Shown piece by piece: positions 8,335 through 17,485 of a DNA stretch of 64,000 nucleotides (position 1 is its first letter; each line of letters starts with the position of its first letter). The position numbers and the translations under genes were made by a program. The notes beneath the pieces were generated by a model that saw nothing but the letters and a program-made list of their open reading frames with translations, ran no database searches and was not told the DNA's origin. The DNA comes from Agrobacterium vaccinii (GTDB taxonomy: Bacteria > Pseudomonadota > Alphaproteobacteria > Rhizobiales > Rhizobiaceae), in NCBI RefSeq assembly GCF_021310995.1, contig NZ_CP054150.1:868001-932000 (forward strand), read 5' to 3'.

Positions 8335-8805
8335 GTGGCAGACAACGAGCATCACTACCGGGTGAAAATCGAATGGACCGGCAATCGCGGCACCGGCACA
8401 TCCGGCTACCGCGACTACGACCGCAACCATCTTATTTCAGCCGAGGGCAAGGCCGATATATCAGGCTCATCCGACCCGGCCTTCCGGGGAGACGCATCGC
8501 GCTGGAACCCGGAGGAGTTGCTGCTGGCCTCCGTGTCTGCCTGCCACAAGCTCTGGTATCTGCACTTCTGTGCCGTCTCCGGCGTGGTGGTGACGGATTA
8601 CGTGGATGAGCCAGAGGGCACGATGGTGCTGGCGAAAGACGGGGCTGGGCAGTTCACCGAAGTGGTGCTGAAGCCGATCGTGACCATCTCCAAGGGCGAT
8701 GCGCAGACGGCACAGGAACTGCACAACGACGCGCACGAGAAATGCTTCATTGCCAATTCGGTGAATTTTCTAATCCGCGTTGAAGCGCAGATCAGGTCGG
8801 TGTGA
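8335..8805 (+). CDS. OsmC family protein (peroxide-reducing or related)
   Basis: A 156-residue OsmC/Ohr-fold protein. The two redox cysteines of the family are in place: C70 in ASVSACHKLWYLHFC and C137 in HEKCFIANSVNF, with the glutamates of NPEELLLAS before the first. Such proteins reduce organic hydroperoxides in the cytoplasm, though this branch, with the EWTG start, is poorly studied. GTG at 8335 is chosen because AAAGG precedes it by about 10 nt and the protein then begins MADNEHHYRVKIEWTG; a TTG at 8326 overlapping the aminotransferase stop is possible. It follows the aminotransferase in an operon and converges on the GT39 gene. Confidence 0.85.
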   Translation: MADNEHHYRVKIEWTGNRGTGTSGYRDYDRNHLISAEGKADISGSSDPAFRGDASRWNPEELLLASVSACHKLWYLHFCAVSGVVVTDYVDEPEGTMVLAKDGAGQFTEVVLKPIVTISKGDAQTAQELHNDAHEKCFIANSVNFLIRVEAQIRSV

Positions 8806-8820
8806 GTGGCGACAGGTGCT

Positions 8821-10317
8821 CTACCGCGCAGGTATGGTTTCCCAGGCGTAATAGAATGCATGGCGCTTGTTGCCCTTGCCGGTATAGGGCACGTTGGCAT
8901 TCCGTATTTCCGTCGGCGATGGCAGGGCAGACCGCTGGGCAAGCTTCGCCAGTTCGGCGCCCGGATTTTCCGGCATGACGCCATCGTCACTGGTTCCAGC
9001 CAGCAGAACGATTGCTCCGGCGGGCCATTTCGCCGGCAGTGTTTCGATATCCTTGTTGCCGGAAAAGACCGTTGCATTGGGGAACTGCATTTTCAGATTA
9101 CCGCCCACCAGACCGCCTGAGGCGATGACATAACGCGGCTCCGGTTGGCCATCCTTGCGCACCGCTTCGCCGAATTTGTCATAGGGAATGTGAACCAGCG
9201 AATAGCGCTCGAAATAGGGGGCGATCAATCCACGCGACAGCAGGACGATGACGAAGCCGACGGACAAGGTGGCCGTGATCGCCAGCATCGATGGCAGTTT
9301 GCGTTCCGCAAGGATGCCTGCGGCCTGAACCTTGAGAGCAAGGTAAAGTGGCCACAGCAACAGATAGACCGTGACCCACTTCTGGCGCACCTGCGTGGCA
9401 CCCAAACCCCAGATGATAAACATGACACAGATGAATGAAATCAGGATGATACGGCCAACGATTCGCGTGGATTGATCGTTGGCGCGGATGATGGCCTTGA
9501 GGTCCTTGAAGAACAGTAGGGCGTAGATGACGGTGGTCAGCGCCATGCCTTTCACGAAGGCGAACAGGAGTTCGAGGGAGCCTTCGAGCGCATGAAAGAC
9601 CACGTCGTCATCGCCTTCCCGCATCTCGGTCGTGGTCTGGCTGACGGCCAGATTGAGGTGATCCCGCACCCACATAATATGTGGGGTCGCGATGACCAGT
9701 GCAGCGGCGATGGTCAGCAGCATGCGCCAGTCGAGCAGACGCGCGCGCATGTCCTTTTCGAGTGCGATCGCGATCAAGGCAGCAACGGGGAGAACGACGA
9801 AATTGTATTTCGACAATGCGCCGAGACCGATGGCAGCACCGGTCAGGATGTAGCCCCAAGCCGTGGGTTTCTGCAACGTGCTGAACAAGGCATAGATGAA
9901 CAGGGCCACTGCAAAAAGCGCCAGCACCGTGTGCGAAAGATCACGCTGCACCATGACGAAAACGGTCGGCAGCGTGATAACGCCTAGCGTGGCTATGTTC
10001 ACCAGCGCTTTTTCGCGGATGAGCAGGCGCGCGGCCAACCAGACGTAGAGACAACAGAGAAACATCAGGCCGTTTTTCAACAGGCTCAAGGCCGCGACGG
10101 ACGCGCCGAGAATGCTGTTGGCGCCATATTGCAGCCATGTGTAGATGGGCGGTTGTGAACCATAGCCAAACAGCAGAAACTGCGAAAATAGTGCCTGTTG
10201 CGTCTCGTCTACTTCGAGAGCTGGCGAGCGGATAAGCCGGGCCGCGACCGCAAGCAGGAAATATCCCGCAATCAGCACCAGAACCACATCGGCATTGCGG
10301 GAAAGTGCTTTGCGCAT
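8821..10317 (-). CDS. Glycosyltransferase family 39 (ArnT/PMT-like membrane enzyme)
   Basis: A 498-residue polytopic protein of GT-C fold. The first periplasmic loop has ALEVDETQQALF (about residues 33-44), with the acidic catalytic residues, and GSQPPIYTWLQYG (about 53-65), the hallmark of ArnT-like enzymes. About ten to eleven membrane segments follow, with a soluble periplasmic domain from about 390. It should transfer a sugar from a polyprenyl-phosphate donor to a glycolipid on the periplasmic face. The start is 5 nt after the GT2 stop, so the GT2 enzyme plausibly makes its donor. In rhizobia, galacturonic-acid transferases of the Rgt group have this design; that link is inference. Confidence 0.87.
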   Translation of the reverse strand: MRKALSRNADVVLVLIAGYFLLAVAARLIRSPALEVDETQQALFSQFLLFGYGSQPPIYTWLQYGANSILGASVAALSLLKNGLMFLCCLYVWLAARLLIREKALVNIATLGVITLPTVFVMVQRDLSHTVLALFAVALFIYALFSTLQKPTAWGYILTGAAIGLGALSKYNFVVLPVAALIAIALEKDMRARLLDWRMLLTIAAALVIATPHIMWVRDHLNLAVSQTTTEMREGDDDVVFHALEGSLELLFAFVKGMALTTVIYALLFFKDLKAIIRANDQSTRIVGRIILISFICVMFIIWGLGATQVRQKWVTVYLLLWPLYLALKVQAAGILAERKLPSMLAITATLSVGFVIVLLSRGLIAPYFERYSLVHIPYDKFGEAVRKDGQPEPRYVIASGGLVGGNLKMQFPNATVFSGNKDIETLPAKWPAGAIVLLAGTSDDGVMPENPGAELAKLAQRSALPSPTEIRNANVPYTGKGNKRHAFYYAWETIPAR

Positions 10318-10322
10318 GGGGC

Positions 10323-11333
10323 TCAGGACTCGGTTGCGGTGAAGGTCTTGGCGACGATGTAATTCGGGGTCCGCTCATCGCGGTAATAGAGCCGGGCGAT
10401 CATTTCGGCGAGGATGCCGGTGGTAATCATCTGCACCGACGACAAAAGCAATACGACACCCACCATCAGCATCGGACGTGTGCCGATATCGTTGCCGAAG
10501 ATGAACTTGTCTACGCAAAGATAAAACAGGATGACGGTGGCGAGTGCGCCGAGACCGAGGCCGAGCGAGCCGAAGAAATGCCCCGGACGCGCCTTGTAGC
10601 GCATGAAGAACATGACCGACAGCAGGTCGAGAATGACACGGAATGTGCGCGAAATGCCGTATTTCGATGCGCCGAACTGTCGGGCATGGTGGGTTACCGG
10701 CATTTCCCCGATGCGCGTGCTGGGCACCACGCCGGCCACCCAGGCCGGAATGAAGCGGTGCATTTCACCCATCAGCTTCACCTGTTTGATGACGGATGAG
10801 CGGTATATCTTGAGGCTGCAACCATAGTCGTGCAGGCGCACGCCGGTAATCCTGCCGATCAGCCGGTTGGCGATCCAGGAGGGGACCTTGCGCAGAAACA
10901 GCCCGTCCTGCCGGTTTTTGCGCCAGCCCACCAGAAGGTCCAGTTCCCGGCGCTCGAGCTCCGCGACCAGCATGGGTATGTCCTTGGGGTCATTCTGCAA
11001 GTCGCCATCGAGCGTTGCGATGAGGCGCCCGCGAGCATTGTCGATGCCCGCCTGCATGGCAGCGGTCTGGCCGAAATTGCGCTGCAATGCGACGATCTTC
11101 AGCGACAGACCGTCCTGCGAGAGATAGGGCCGCGCATTGGCAATGGTCGCATCCGTGCTGCCATCATCGACCAGAATGAGTTCCCAGCCAGCAGCATAGG
11201 AGGACATGGCCTCCACCACACGCTCGATCAGCGGGCCAACGCTTTCCTGCTCATTGAAAATCGGCACGACAAGCGATAGTTCCGGTGTATCTTTCATCAG
11301 AAACTCGTCGCGAAACGCAGTCGTTGTTGGCAC
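10323..11333 (-). CDS. Glycosyltransferase family 2, polyprenyl-phosphate sugar synthase
   Basis: A 336-residue GT2 enzyme of the DPM1/ArnC/GtrB type. The N-terminal nucleotide-sugar domain (about residues 17-250) begins LSLVVPIFNEQESVG and contains TLDGDLQNDP, the metal-binding DxD region. Two membrane segments follow (about 250-275 and 285-310). It should load a sugar from a nucleotide onto undecaprenyl or dodecaprenyl phosphate at the inner membrane, making the donor for the GT39 enzyme just downstream. GTG at 11333 has GGAGAG about 9 nt before it; an internal ATG at 11297 is an alternative. It is divergent from a flippase-like gene. Confidence 0.9.
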   Translation of the reverse strand: MPTTTAFRDEFLMKDTPELSLVVPIFNEQESVGPLIERVVEAMSSYAAGWELILVDDGSTDATIANARPYLSQDGLSLKIVALQRNFGQTAAMQAGIDNARGRLIATLDGDLQNDPKDIPMLVAELERRELDLLVGWRKNRQDGLFLRKVPSWIANRLIGRITGVRLHDYGCSLKIYRSSVIKQVKLMGEMHRFIPAWVAGVVPSTRIGEMPVTHHARQFGASKYGISRTFRVILDLLSVMFFMRYKARPGHFFGSLGLGLGALATVILFYLCVDKFIFGNDIGTRPMLMVGVVLLLSSVQMITTGILAEMIARLYYRDERTPNYIVAKTFTATES

Positions 11334-11439
11334 CGAGGCTCTCTCCAGTTAAGGCATGGGACATATACTCTCAGCCGGATAGGACGCCCCAGGGTTTTTG
11401 TCCAGATAAGGCCGTAGTTTGACAGGGAATCCGGGCACT

Positions 11440-12375
11440 ATGAAACCAACGGCGTGGCTTAGCCGCAACGCGATGACGCTTTTCACCGTGCTGGTGATTG
11501 CCGCCTATGCGGGCTTCATACAGTGGATGTGGGGCTGGCGCAGCATTTTCGACCTCTGGCGCACCGCCGGGTGGGGCGAAATCGTGCTGGCTCTTGCACT
11601 ACTGGTCTCCACCTATGTGCTGCGCACCTGGCGCATTTACGATTACTTTCCGCGCGAAACCAATGGGCGTTTTGCAGCCCTTTTCAGGGTCGTGCAGATC
11701 CACAATTTGCTCAACATTATGTTGCCCTTTCGCAGTGGTGAGACCAGTTTTCCGCTGTTGATGCGCAAGGAATTCGACGTGGGGCTGTTGCGCGGCACAT
11801 CTGCGCTGTTCGTCATGCGCCTGTTCGATCTCCACGCCCTGCTTGCCGCTGCGGGCGTAGGACTGGCGCTGGAAAAAGGTGGCGTGTTGATATGGCTGGG
11901 CTGGAGCGCGTTCTTGCTGCTACCCGCGTTCGGCTTTGGTGTTCGCGCGGTGCTGTTCAAGCTGGTCGGGCGCATTCCTTCGCCGAAGCTCATCAAGCTG
12001 ATGGCCGAGGTGCAGGCGGGCTTGCCTGCTGACAACATTGCCTTCCTGCGCGCCTGGGGCGTGACGCTGATCAACTGGTTCGTCAAAATCGCCGTGCTGG
12101 CATGGGTGCTGATGCTGATGGGAAACATCGCTTTGCCACCGGGCTTTGGCGGTGCACTCGGCGGTGAGCTGTCCTCGGTTTTACCCATCCACGCACCGGG
12201 CGGGGTAGGGACCTATCCTGCTGGAATCATTGCCGGTGCCATCGGCTTTGGCGCAGCATCCGGTGAAGCCGCGCTATCCATCCTCGGACAGGCCGCCGTC
12301 AACGTCCACCTGTTGGTTATCATCTCATCGCTGATCGGCACGACGCTGGCGCTGTTCGTGCCGAAGAAGAGGTAG
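11440..12375 (+). CDS. Lysylphosphatidylglycerol synthase TM-region / UPF0104 membrane protein
   Basis: A 311-residue protein with about eight hydrophobic segments and no soluble domain, of the YbhN/AglD-type family (membrane part of MprF). The motif LPIHAPGGVGTYPAG (about residues 248-262) matches the conserved ShxPGG region. Members are linked to lipid translocation or to polyprenyl-sugar pathways. The head-to-head placement with a GT2 and GT39 pair supports a role in moving or using the lipid-linked sugar. ATG at 11440 follows AGGGAA at 11 nt; TTG at 11419 is an alternative start in the same frame. Confidence 0.82.
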   Translation: MKPTAWLSRNAMTLFTVLVIAAYAGFIQWMWGWRSIFDLWRTAGWGEIVLALALLVSTYVLRTWRIYDYFPRETNGRFAALFRVVQIHNLLNIMLPFRSGETSFPLLMRKEFDVGLLRGTSALFVMRLFDLHALLAAAGVGLALEKGGVLIWLGWSAFLLLPAFGFGVRAVLFKLVGRIPSPKLIKLMAEVQAGLPADNIAFLRAWGVTLINWFVKIAVLAWVLMLMGNIALPPGFGGALGGELSSVLPIHAPGGVGTYPAGIIAGAIGFGAASGEAALSILGQAAVNVHLLVIISSLIGTTLALFVPKKR

Positions 12376-12421
12376 GGTTGCGGCCCGGTTCGAACGATTT
12401 TCTGATCGTCCTGCCGCGATT

Positions 12422-13927
12422 TTACTGAAACGCCGTCTCGTAAAAGCTTCTCAACTTGCGCGAATGCAGCGTTTCCTTCTGCATGGCGGCGAGCTTTTGT
12501 ACTGCGCGGATGCCGATCTGCAAGTGTTGCGCGACCTGGGTGCGGTAGAACTCCGTGGCCATGCCGGGCAGTTTCAATTCGCCGTGCAGGGGCTTGTCGG
12601 AAACGCAGAGCAGGGTGCCGTAGGGCACGCGGAAGCGGAAGCCGTTGGCGGCGATGGTGGCGGATTCCATGTCTAGCGCGATGGCGCGTGATTGCGACAG
12701 GCGTTTGACCGGGCCTGCCTGATCGCGAAGTTCCCAGTTGCGGTTATCGATGGTGGCGACGGTGCCGGTGCGCATGATGCGTTTCAGCTCGAAGCCTTCG
12801 TAACCGGTCACCTCGGCAACCGCGCCCTCCAGCGCCATTTGCACTTCGGCAAGCGCGGGGATGGGCACCCAGACTGGCAGGTCATCATCCAGAACATGGT
12901 CTTCACGCACATAGGCGTGCGCCAGAACATAGTCGCCCAGACGCTGACTGTTGCGAAGACCTGCGCAGTGGCCAACCATCAGCCATGCGTGTGGACGAAG
13001 CACCGCGACGTGGTCGGTGATCGTCTTGGCATTGGAGGGGCCGACGCCGATATTGACGAGCGTGATGCCCGCATGGCCCTTTTTCTTGAGGTGGTAGGCG
13101 GGCATTTGCGGCAGGCGACCGAGCGTTATATCGGTGATCGGGCGGTCTGAACCGGCCTGCGTGACGATGTTGCCCGGCTCCACGAATTCCGTATAGCCTT
13201 CGCCGCCATCCGCCATCATCTTGCGCGCCCAGGCCGAGAATTCATCGATGTAGAACTGGTAGTTGGTGAACAGTACGAAGTTCTGGAAGTGGTTGGCGCT
13301 GGTGGCCGTGTAGTGGCTGAGGCGGGCCAGTGAGTAATCGATGCGCTGCGCTGTAAACGGCGCCAGCGGCGCGGGCTCGCCCGGCACCTGATCATATTCG
13401 CCATTGGCGATCAGATCATCGGTGTTGTTGAGATCGGGCGTATCGAACAGGTCGCGCAGCGGCACATCCGACAGGGAAGAGGCCGCTGCCGCTTCCACAT
13501 AGGCACCTTCGCCAAAGGCAAAATGCAGCGGAATGGGCGTGGCGGATTCGGCGACCGTGACATGCACGCCGTGGTTCTTGATGAGAAGGCCCAACTGCTC
13601 CTTCAGGTAATGCCGGAAAAGCTGTGGCCGCGTGATCGTCGTTGTGTATACGCCGGGCGAGGTGACGTGGCCATAGGACAGGCGCGAATCGACATGACCG
13701 AAGGTCGATGTCTCGATGCTGACCTGGGGATAACACGCCCGGTAGCGGCCCTCGATCGGCGCGCCCTGCGCCAGATCGGTGAACGATTTGATGAGGAAAT
13801 TCGTGTTGCGCTCATAAAGCGCCGTCAACGCATCCACGGCTTCTTTCGGATCAGTGAAAGTCTGCGGCGCGAAAGGCTCCGGCGTGATGAAGGCGAGGGG
13901 CGGAATCGTGTGCTTTGCTATTGTCAT
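12422..13927 (-). CDS. amn: AMP nucleosidase
   Basis: A 501-residue protein of the length and layout of bacterial Amn. The N-terminal domain (about residues 1-180) is specific to AMP nucleosidases. The C-terminal purine-phosphorylase-like domain contains GVGPSNAKTITDHVAVLRPH and AIALDMESATIAANGFRF, in which the DMES-type acidic residue handles the base. It hydrolyses AMP to adenine and ribose 5-phosphate in the cytoplasm. The start MTIAKHTIPPLAFITPEPF is at an ATG. It is divergent from lysE and convergent with the flippase-like gene. Assignment is by overall sequence recognition. Confidence 0.93.
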   Translation of the reverse strand: MTIAKHTIPPLAFITPEPFAPQTFTDPKEAVDALTALYERNTNFLIKSFTDLAQGAPIEGRYRACYPQVSIETSTFGHVDSRLSYGHVTSPGVYTTTITRPQLFRHYLKEQLGLLIKNHGVHVTVAESATPIPLHFAFGEGAYVEAAAASSLSDVPLRDLFDTPDLNNTDDLIANGEYDQVPGEPAPLAPFTAQRIDYSLARLSHYTATSANHFQNFVLFTNYQFYIDEFSAWARKMMADGGEGYTEFVEPGNIVTQAGSDRPITDITLGRLPQMPAYHLKKKGHAGITLVNIGVGPSNAKTITDHVAVLRPHAWLMVGHCAGLRNSQRLGDYVLAHAYVREDHVLDDDLPVWVPIPALAEVQMALEGAVAEVTGYEGFELKRIMRTGTVATIDNRNWELRDQAGPVKRLSQSRAIALDMESATIAANGFRFRVPYGTLLCVSDKPLHGELKLPGMATEFYRTQVAQHLQIGIRAVQKLAAMQKETLHSRKLRSFYETAFQ

Positions 13928-14047
13928 GGCCTATTATAGAGAGCCAATTTCGACAGGCAAGCGACAGAAATATGAGCGTTTGAAAAATTACGCGCTACAA
14001 CCGTTGGTGACGCTTGCTTTCAAGGGCGCAATGGATAACGTCTTCCC

Positions 14048-14659
14048 ATGACTCTCATGGCGCTCTTGATTTTCGCCGGAGCTCTGATTGCGGATAGCAT
14101 CAGCCCCGGGCCAACCGTTGCAGCACTGGTTGCGCGCGTGCTGTCGCGTGGGGTTCGCGATGTCTTGCCGTTTCTGATCGCAATCTGGATTGGTGAAGCG
14201 ATCTGGCTCAGCGTTGCTCTCGCAGGATTGGCAGCGCTGGCATCGACCTTCTACGTGGTTTTTGAAATCATCAAATGGTTGGGCGTCGTCTACCTGTTCT
14301 ATCTGGCCTGGACGCTTTTCACGCAAAAGCCCGATGTTGCGCAGGGCGAACTGCCCGTCAAAGGAAGCGGCCTGAAGGCCTTCTTTTCAGGCCTTTCGGT
14401 GTCTATCGGCAACCCAAAGAACATGCTGTTTTATCTGACATTAATGCCATCGCTGATCGACATCCAGGGTGTGACGGCCATGGGCTGGGCGCAACTTCTG
14501 GCAACCTTGGTCGTAACACTGATCGCAGTCGATCTTTCCTGGGTGTTTCTTGCGTCAAAGGCTCGCAGGTTTCTGCAAAACAGCCGTGCGATCCGCCGCA
14601 TCAATCAAATCAGCGGCGCTGCGATGGCGCTTGCTGCTGCAGCCATCGCTACGCGTTGA
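14048..14659 (+). CDS. LysE/RhtB family amino acid exporter
   Basis: A 203-residue inner-membrane protein with about six hydrophobic segments. The family marks are the early SISPGPTVAALVARV (about residues 18-32) and IGNPKNMLFYLTLMP (about 128-142). LysE/RhtB proteins export amino acids or related compounds. The substrate cannot be told. ATG at 14048 leaves 120 bp to the divergent amn gene. Nothing else in the neighbourhood points to a pathway. Confidence 0.9.
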   Translation: MTLMALLIFAGALIADSISPGPTVAALVARVLSRGVRDVLPFLIAIWIGEAIWLSVALAGLAALASTFYVVFEIIKWLGVVYLFYLAWTLFTQKPDVAQGELPVKGSGLKAFFSGLSVSIGNPKNMLFYLTLMPSLIDIQGVTAMGWAQLLATLVVTLIAVDLSWVFLASKARRFLQNSRAIRRINQISGAAMALAAAAIATR

Positions 14660-14684
14660 GCGGGCAAACCTGTCAGTCAATCGC

Positions 14685-14855
14685 CTAAATCGTCATGTGG
14701 CAGTTTGTGGAAAGATTTTGCTGGCAGGCGATCGATGCGCCGACATTGACCCGCTGAAAGCTGCGGTTGGGATTGACCACCAGCGCCGCAAACGACATCG
14801 CGAAAATTGCCATCAACAAAACGATGATGCTGAACCGACGTACCAAGATTGCCAT
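14685..14855 (-). CDS. Small single-pass membrane or exported protein, unknown function
   Basis: A 56-residue protein starting MAILVRRFSIIVLLMAIFAM: two basic residues, then an uninterrupted hydrophobic stretch (about residues 9-27), then a short polar tail with two cysteines (residues 44 and 51). It could be anchored in the membrane or released after signal cleavage, leaving a disulfide-bonded peptide. ATG at 14855 lies 8 nt after AAAGGGG; ATG at 14861 is too close to that site. It is convergent with lysE. No family is recognised. Confidence 0.6.
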   Translation of the reverse strand: MAILVRRFSIIVLLMAIFAMSFAALVVNPNRSFQRVNVGASIACQQNLSTNCHMTI

Positions 14856-15003
14856 GCCCATTTCCCCTTTGTGTGTAACCGTGTCCCTTACTGTTGACAC
14901 GACATTGCCACGTTTGGACTGAACCGATGCTGAGAGCCGGGTTCATGTGGGGTTCAGGGAACAGAGTACGATTGGTGGCGTCCAACGGGAGATGGAAACG
15001 GTA

Positions 15004-15369
15004 ATGGCGGACGAAACATGGGCGTCGTTCAGTCTGTACAGATGGCCGTTCAATCCCGCTTATGCGGAGGTCTTCGACCTCGTATTCAAGCTTTCTTACA
15101 CGACGGATGGACAGAATACCCCTCGTCTGGAGGTGTTTGTCGACAGCGATTTGGCCAAGGAGAAGGATTGGAGAATCTATGGCGCTCCGGGCGACGAATC
15201 GGATGATGTGGCGGAAATCCATTTTTTGGCGGCCGGGGAGCGAAAGCCGCTCATCCTGATGTCGCGGTTCTATATGGTGGAATTCGCCGAGCTGCGCTTT
15301 GAATATCGTCCAATCGCTAGCGAAACCTTCGTGCCGGTTTATTACTTCAAGGCGGCGATCATCGGGTGA
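15004..15369 (+). CDS. Hypothetical protein, 121 residues
   Basis: No family is recognised. The protein is soluble, acidic and rich in aromatic residues (WASFSLYRWPFNPAYAEVF at the start). Alternating strands are predicted by eye, for example LEVFVDSDL, AEIHFLAAG and LRFEYRPI, suggesting a small beta-rich domain. It has no signal peptide or membrane segment. ATG at 15004 follows GGGAG by about 12 nt; in-frame ATG at 14992 is an alternative. It stands between two small membrane-protein genes in the accessory-looking tract and converges on the next gene. Confidence 0.6.
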   Translation: MADETWASFSLYRWPFNPAYAEVFDLVFKLSYTTDGQNTPRLEVFVDSDLAKEKDWRIYGAPGDESDDVAEIHFLAAGERKPLILMSRFYMVEFAELRFEYRPIASETFVPVYYFKAAIIG

Positions 15370-15388
15370 AGTCGATGCCTGTCTTGCC

Positions 15389-15751
15389 TCATGCTTTGTT
15401 GTTTCGGCCAGCAAAAGCGGCTTTCAGCAACGCAAGAGCGAGAAAAACCAGTGCGGCCAAGGGTAGCAGAGCTATAAGTACGAAGAGCAAGAGTATCGTT
15501 AGAATGCCTTCTCCACCATCTGCAATGGCAACCCAGACCCTTAGGACTTTCAGCATTGCTGGCCCGCACGCGATAATAAGCAGGACGTAGGCGCCGAGCA
15601 CAAATAAAGCGTTTCCCCCAAATCCCATCACATAAATGGCCGTCGCAACAGCAATGGCAAGGCCTGCTGCGATGCGCAGCGCCTGCAGGAGATGGCCCCG
15701 CCGCTTTTGATGAGGTCCATGAACATCTGGCGGGCAGGTTGATTCCTCCAT
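15389..15751 (-). CDS. Hypothetical inner-membrane protein, 120 residues
   Basis: Three hydrophobic segments are visible (about residues 24-45, 48-68 and 83-108), after a polar, histidine-containing N-terminal tail of about 20 residues. The C-terminus is short and basic. No family is recognised. ATG at 15751 is preceded by AAGAAGAG at about 6 nt. It is divergent from the DKNYY-repeat gene at 15878, with an AT-rich 126-bp region between them that probably holds both promoters. Confidence 0.6.
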   Translation of the reverse strand: MEESTCPPDVHGPHQKRRGHLLQALRIAAGLAIAVATAIYVMGFGGNALFVLGAYVLLIIACGPAMLKVLRVWVAIADGGEGILTILLLFVLIALLPLAALVFLALALLKAAFAGRNNKA

Positions 15752-15877
15752 TCACAACTCTTCTTTCTTGTTTCTTGTGTTCGTTAGTAATGGCTTCGGC
15801 TTACTAAAGATTGCAGTATACTGAGTTTTGGTTGTGATAAAGTTTCGAAAGTTTCTATCAAACGTGGAGGAAGAGTG

Positions 15878-17317
15878 ATGAGTGGCGCATTCACTGTTCG
15901 AGACAAAAAAGTTTTTCTCGTCGATGGCAGCGACGAACCGGTGGAGGTGAAGGGTGGCATTTCCCCGCAGGATTTCGCGGTGGTAAGCCAGTCTCCTGAT
16001 CGGTATCTCTGGAGCGGATATCTGCGGGATAAAAAGGGTATCTGGTGGTATCATCAGCGCAACAAAAAGGCGAAGTTCGTCACGAGCGACGCCGATGGAT
16101 TTCGTGTGGTGAATGATGACTACGGGTTGGACGGCGCCCAAGTCTATCTTGAAGATCGGGTCATTCCCGGTGCTGATCCGCGCAGTTTTTCACTCATGGA
16201 AAACACTAACTATTTCGCCAAGGATAAGCATCGCCTGTACGTCAAAACCGGCTCCCGTTTTTTCCACGTCGATAAACTCGATCCGGCCACTCTGGTGGCA
16301 AACGGACCCTACGTCGGGGACAAGCACGATCTCTACTATCTGTTCGATTCCTTGACGCTGAGTAACAGTTCGAAGCTCAATGAGACCGTGCGGTATTCGC
16401 TCTGCAAAGAGCACCATATGTTGTTGAAGGACTGGTTTGCCAAACACTACCCCGACATCGTCGGCTGGTGGCATCCCACTTATCGGTTCAATGCAGATGG
16501 CGCAGAACAGATCGCGGGTGATTGGTACAGGACCTCGAACGCCGTGTTCTTCAAAGAGACACTGACGACGATGCGGACGTCCCAAGAGGTCTTCAATCTT
16601 GTGCGCGGCGCAGATCCGGCCAGTTTCGAGCCGCTGGATGACTTTCATGCGCGCGACGCGGAAAACGTGTTTTGCCGATCAAGGCGGATTGACGGTGTTG
16701 ATCGAGAGACTTTCCTGCCGATCGAGGGCCTTTTCGGGAAAGATAAGGCGGGCGTTTATTTCAACGGCTATCCTGTCGAGCATGCCGACCCGGCGAAGTT
16801 TCAAGTTCTCCGGTCAGTGGTTCCGCTGGCGAAAGACAATAAGCGGGTTTACGTGGCCGCCCATGCGCGCACGGCCTGGCCGTTCGGGTGCCCGGACGAC
16901 ATTCTCGTCACGCTGGATGAGGCCGATGCCGACAGTTTTCGGACATTCGGCGAGCGTGGGGTGTGGGCCGCGGACGCTGCCCGTGTCTATCTGCGCGGCG
17001 AGCATCAGAAGAAGCTGGATGATGGCAGCTTCCGGTTTCTCTGCGAAACTAAGACCAACTGCTGGGCGGCGGATGACAAGGGGCTCTACCGCTCCAACGG
17101 GACGCTCATTGTTGCGGGCATAGATGGTCGCCACTTCGTCAAACTCAACGATTTCTGGGGAAGCGATGGCAAGGCCGTTTTCTCTTTCGTGACCGGAGCC
17201 ATACAAAAGGCAATGGACGCCGAAAGTTTTGTCGTAACGGATGAGAGCGGCGGGGGCAGGGATGCTGCTTTCAGCTATCGGGTCGATAATGGGAGTATTC
17301 GAAAAACCAAACGTTGA
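15878..17317 (+). CDS. DKNYY-repeat family protein
   Basis: A 479-residue protein made of repeats of about 45-60 residues. Each has a core of the form AKDKHRLYV, GKDKAGVYFNG, AKDNKRVYVAA or AADAARVYLRG, followed by a phrase such as EHADPAKFQVL: the D-K-x-x-V/L-Y pattern that defines DKNYY domains. About eight copies can be found. No signal peptide or membrane segment is seen, so it may be cytoplasmic. Function of the family is unknown; the repeats probably form a beta scaffold. ATG at 15878 follows GGAGG by 8 nt. Confidence 0.8.
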   Translation: MSGAFTVRDKKVFLVDGSDEPVEVKGGISPQDFAVVSQSPDRYLWSGYLRDKKGIWWYHQRNKKAKFVTSDADGFRVVNDDYGLDGAQVYLEDRVIPGADPRSFSLMENTNYFAKDKHRLYVKTGSRFFHVDKLDPATLVANGPYVGDKHDLYYLFDSLTLSNSSKLNETVRYSLCKEHHMLLKDWFAKHYPDIVGWWHPTYRFNADGAEQIAGDWYRTSNAVFFKETLTTMRTSQEVFNLVRGADPASFEPLDDFHARDAENVFCRSRRIDGVDRETFLPIEGLFGKDKAGVYFNGYPVEHADPAKFQVLRSVVPLAKDNKRVYVAAHARTAWPFGCPDDILVTLDEADADSFRTFGERGVWAADAARVYLRGEHQKKLDDGSFRFLCETKTNCWAADDKGLYRSNGTLIVAGIDGRHFVKLNDFWGSDGKAVFSFVTGAIQKAMDAESFVVTDESGGGRDAAFSYRVDNGSIRKTKR

Positions 17318-17485
17318 ATGACTCGTTTTGCGACGTCGAACCAACAAGTACTGTGATGTTAGGGATTTTCACGATGAGGCACAAAGCAGGTTTCAATTGT
17401 CACTTTTCACTACACGTGCTGCCGTTTATCAATCTGCCAGCCATGGTTTTATGTTCTGGTAAACGATGATGTGAAAGGAGACATG

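Noticed and set aside
14677..15414. A 245-codon minus-strand frame over the small genes at 14.7-15.4 kb
   Set aside because: It overlaps two better-supported frames, including a 56-residue gene with a clear ribosome binding site, and its content resembles no protein.
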